A stretch of 34,303 bases of DNA, taken from contig NZ_JAGSOG010000069.1 of assembly GCF_018139695.1 (NCBI RefSeq), positions 1-34,303 on the forward strand, given 5' to 3'. The notes under the pieces are model-generated. The model searched no databases and was not told the DNA's origin. It saw nothing but the letters and a program-made list of their open reading frames with translations. Source of the DNA: Actinospica durhamensis (GTDB lineage: Bacteria > Actinomycetota > Actinomycetes > Streptomycetales > Catenulisporaceae). Of this stretch, positions 33,782-34,303 are shown one piece after another (the first letter of the stretch is position 1; each line of letters starts with the position of its first letter). Made by a program: the position numbers and the translations under genes.

Positions 33782-34303
33782 TCATCGGATGTCTCCGGGT
33801 TCCCGCTCCAGCATGAGCACCCCGTCGTCGGCGTCGTAGTCGAACAGCTCGGCGTACCGGCCCCAGTCGATCGCGGTCTCCAACTGCCGCCGCGCCTCCT
33901 CCTCGGAGTAGCGGCGGCGCAGCAGGTCCACGAAGAAGCCCTCGCGCAGCCGCCCGTCCACCCCGGCCCGCAGCGCCAGCACGATCGCGCGCACCAGCGG
34001 CGCGCGCTCGGCCGCGAGCCGGGCGAACTGCTGCTTGCTGGCCAGGATGTCCGCCTGCGTGTACGCCCGGCCGGCCTCGGTCAGCTCGATCCGCGGGCCC
34101 CGCACCGTGGCAAGGCCCAGCAGCGCGACCGCGTCCACCAGCGGCAGCAGGTCGTCGACCTCGAAGTTGAGGTCGTCCGAGATCTCGGCCAGGCCGTCCT
34201 CGCCGCCGCGGGCCTCGAGGATCTCGAGCAGGCCCGCCATCCCGCCCACCGACACCGCGGGCAGCGGCACCTCCACCGGGGAGCGGGCCGCGGTGTCGGT
34301 GGG
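33782..34303 (-). CDS. AAA-associated C-terminal domain of an ABC transporter ATP-binding protein, 5' end outside window
   Basis: Reads MAGLLEILEARGGEDGLAEISDDLNFEVDDLLPLVDAVALLGLA, then FARLAAERAPLVRAIVLAL and FVDLLRRRYSEEEARRQLETAIDWGRYAELFDYD, which is the AAA-associated domain fused C-terminally to nitrate/sulfonate/taurine-type ABC ATPases. The frame stays open to the window end (PTDTAARSP before the GTG at 34276), so the ATPase domain is probably off the right edge. A stand-alone protein starting at that GTG is less likely. It lies 40 bases upstream of the FAH gene in the same direction and could share a transcript with it. Confidence 0.8.
   Translation of the reverse strand, partial: PTDTAARSPVEVPLPAVSVGGMAGLLEILEARGGEDGLAEISDDLNFEVDDLLPLVDAVALLGLATVRGPRIELTEAGRAYTQADILASKQQFARLAAERAPLVRAIVLALRAGVDGRLREGFFVDLLRRRYSEEEARRQLETAIDWGRYAELFDYDADDGVLMLEREPGDIR

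Overview
The window is a very GC-rich stretch (strong G/C bias at third codon positions, GTG and TTG starts, dense long open frames on both strands) from a soil-type actinobacterium. A mycobacterial-type fabG-inhA pair, a tricorn-like protease, DUF3099, large Streptomyces-type TPR proteins and secreted CBM2-linked cellulases fit Streptomycetales or Catenulisporales-like relatives. The genus cannot be fixed from sequence alone. No rRNA, tRNA, transposase, phage gene or CRISPR array was seen; most of the window looks like ordinary chromosome.

Layout. 1-4.0 kb: a PrsW-type membrane protease cut by the left edge, a membrane-anchored phosphodiester glycosidase domain protein, and moaA, all on +. 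4.0-6.9 kb: a DUF3099 membrane protein (-) divergent from a fatty-acid synthesis pair, fabG and fabI/inhA. 7.0-11.3 kb: a tricorn-like S41 protease (-) divergent from a TIGR01777 epimerase (+), both apparently leaderless. 11.3-16.7 kb: tex, two APH-fold kinases, a secreted-repeat lipoprotein and a gene remnant. 16.7-22.4 kb: a cellulose-degradation island with divergent CBM2-GH6 and CBM2-GH5 cellulases and a LacI-family regulator. 23.0-30.2 kb: a membrane PP2C phosphatase, then a probable operon (2H phosphoesterase, short TPR protein, long TPR protein) on -. 30.3-34.3 kb: a penicillin-binding protein (+), a fumarylacetoacetate hydrolase family enzyme (-), and the C-terminal part of an ABC ATPase with an AAA-associated domain (-) cut by the right edge.

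How the genes fit together. The cellulase island is the most coherent unit. An exo/endo-type GH6 and an endo-type GH5 fire away from a shared 0.7-kb control region, and the LacI-family repressor gene lies just beyond GH5. A 14-bp site of the generic LacI-family form TGnAAnCGnTTnCA sits in the shared control region, and two tandem sites with the same core lie just past the 3' end of the lacI gene. The CBM2-coding parts of the two cellulase genes are a 290-bp inverted repeat with no mismatch. Recombination between the copies would swap promoters and signal peptides between the two catalytic domains while keeping both genes in frame.

Other genes are housekeeping (moaA, fabG-fabI, tex, PBP) or poorly characterised. 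Gene ends are unusually well marked: nearly every convergent junction carries a perfect or near-perfect GC-rich hairpin. Several genes have a TAnnnT -10 element placed so that transcription would begin at the start codon.
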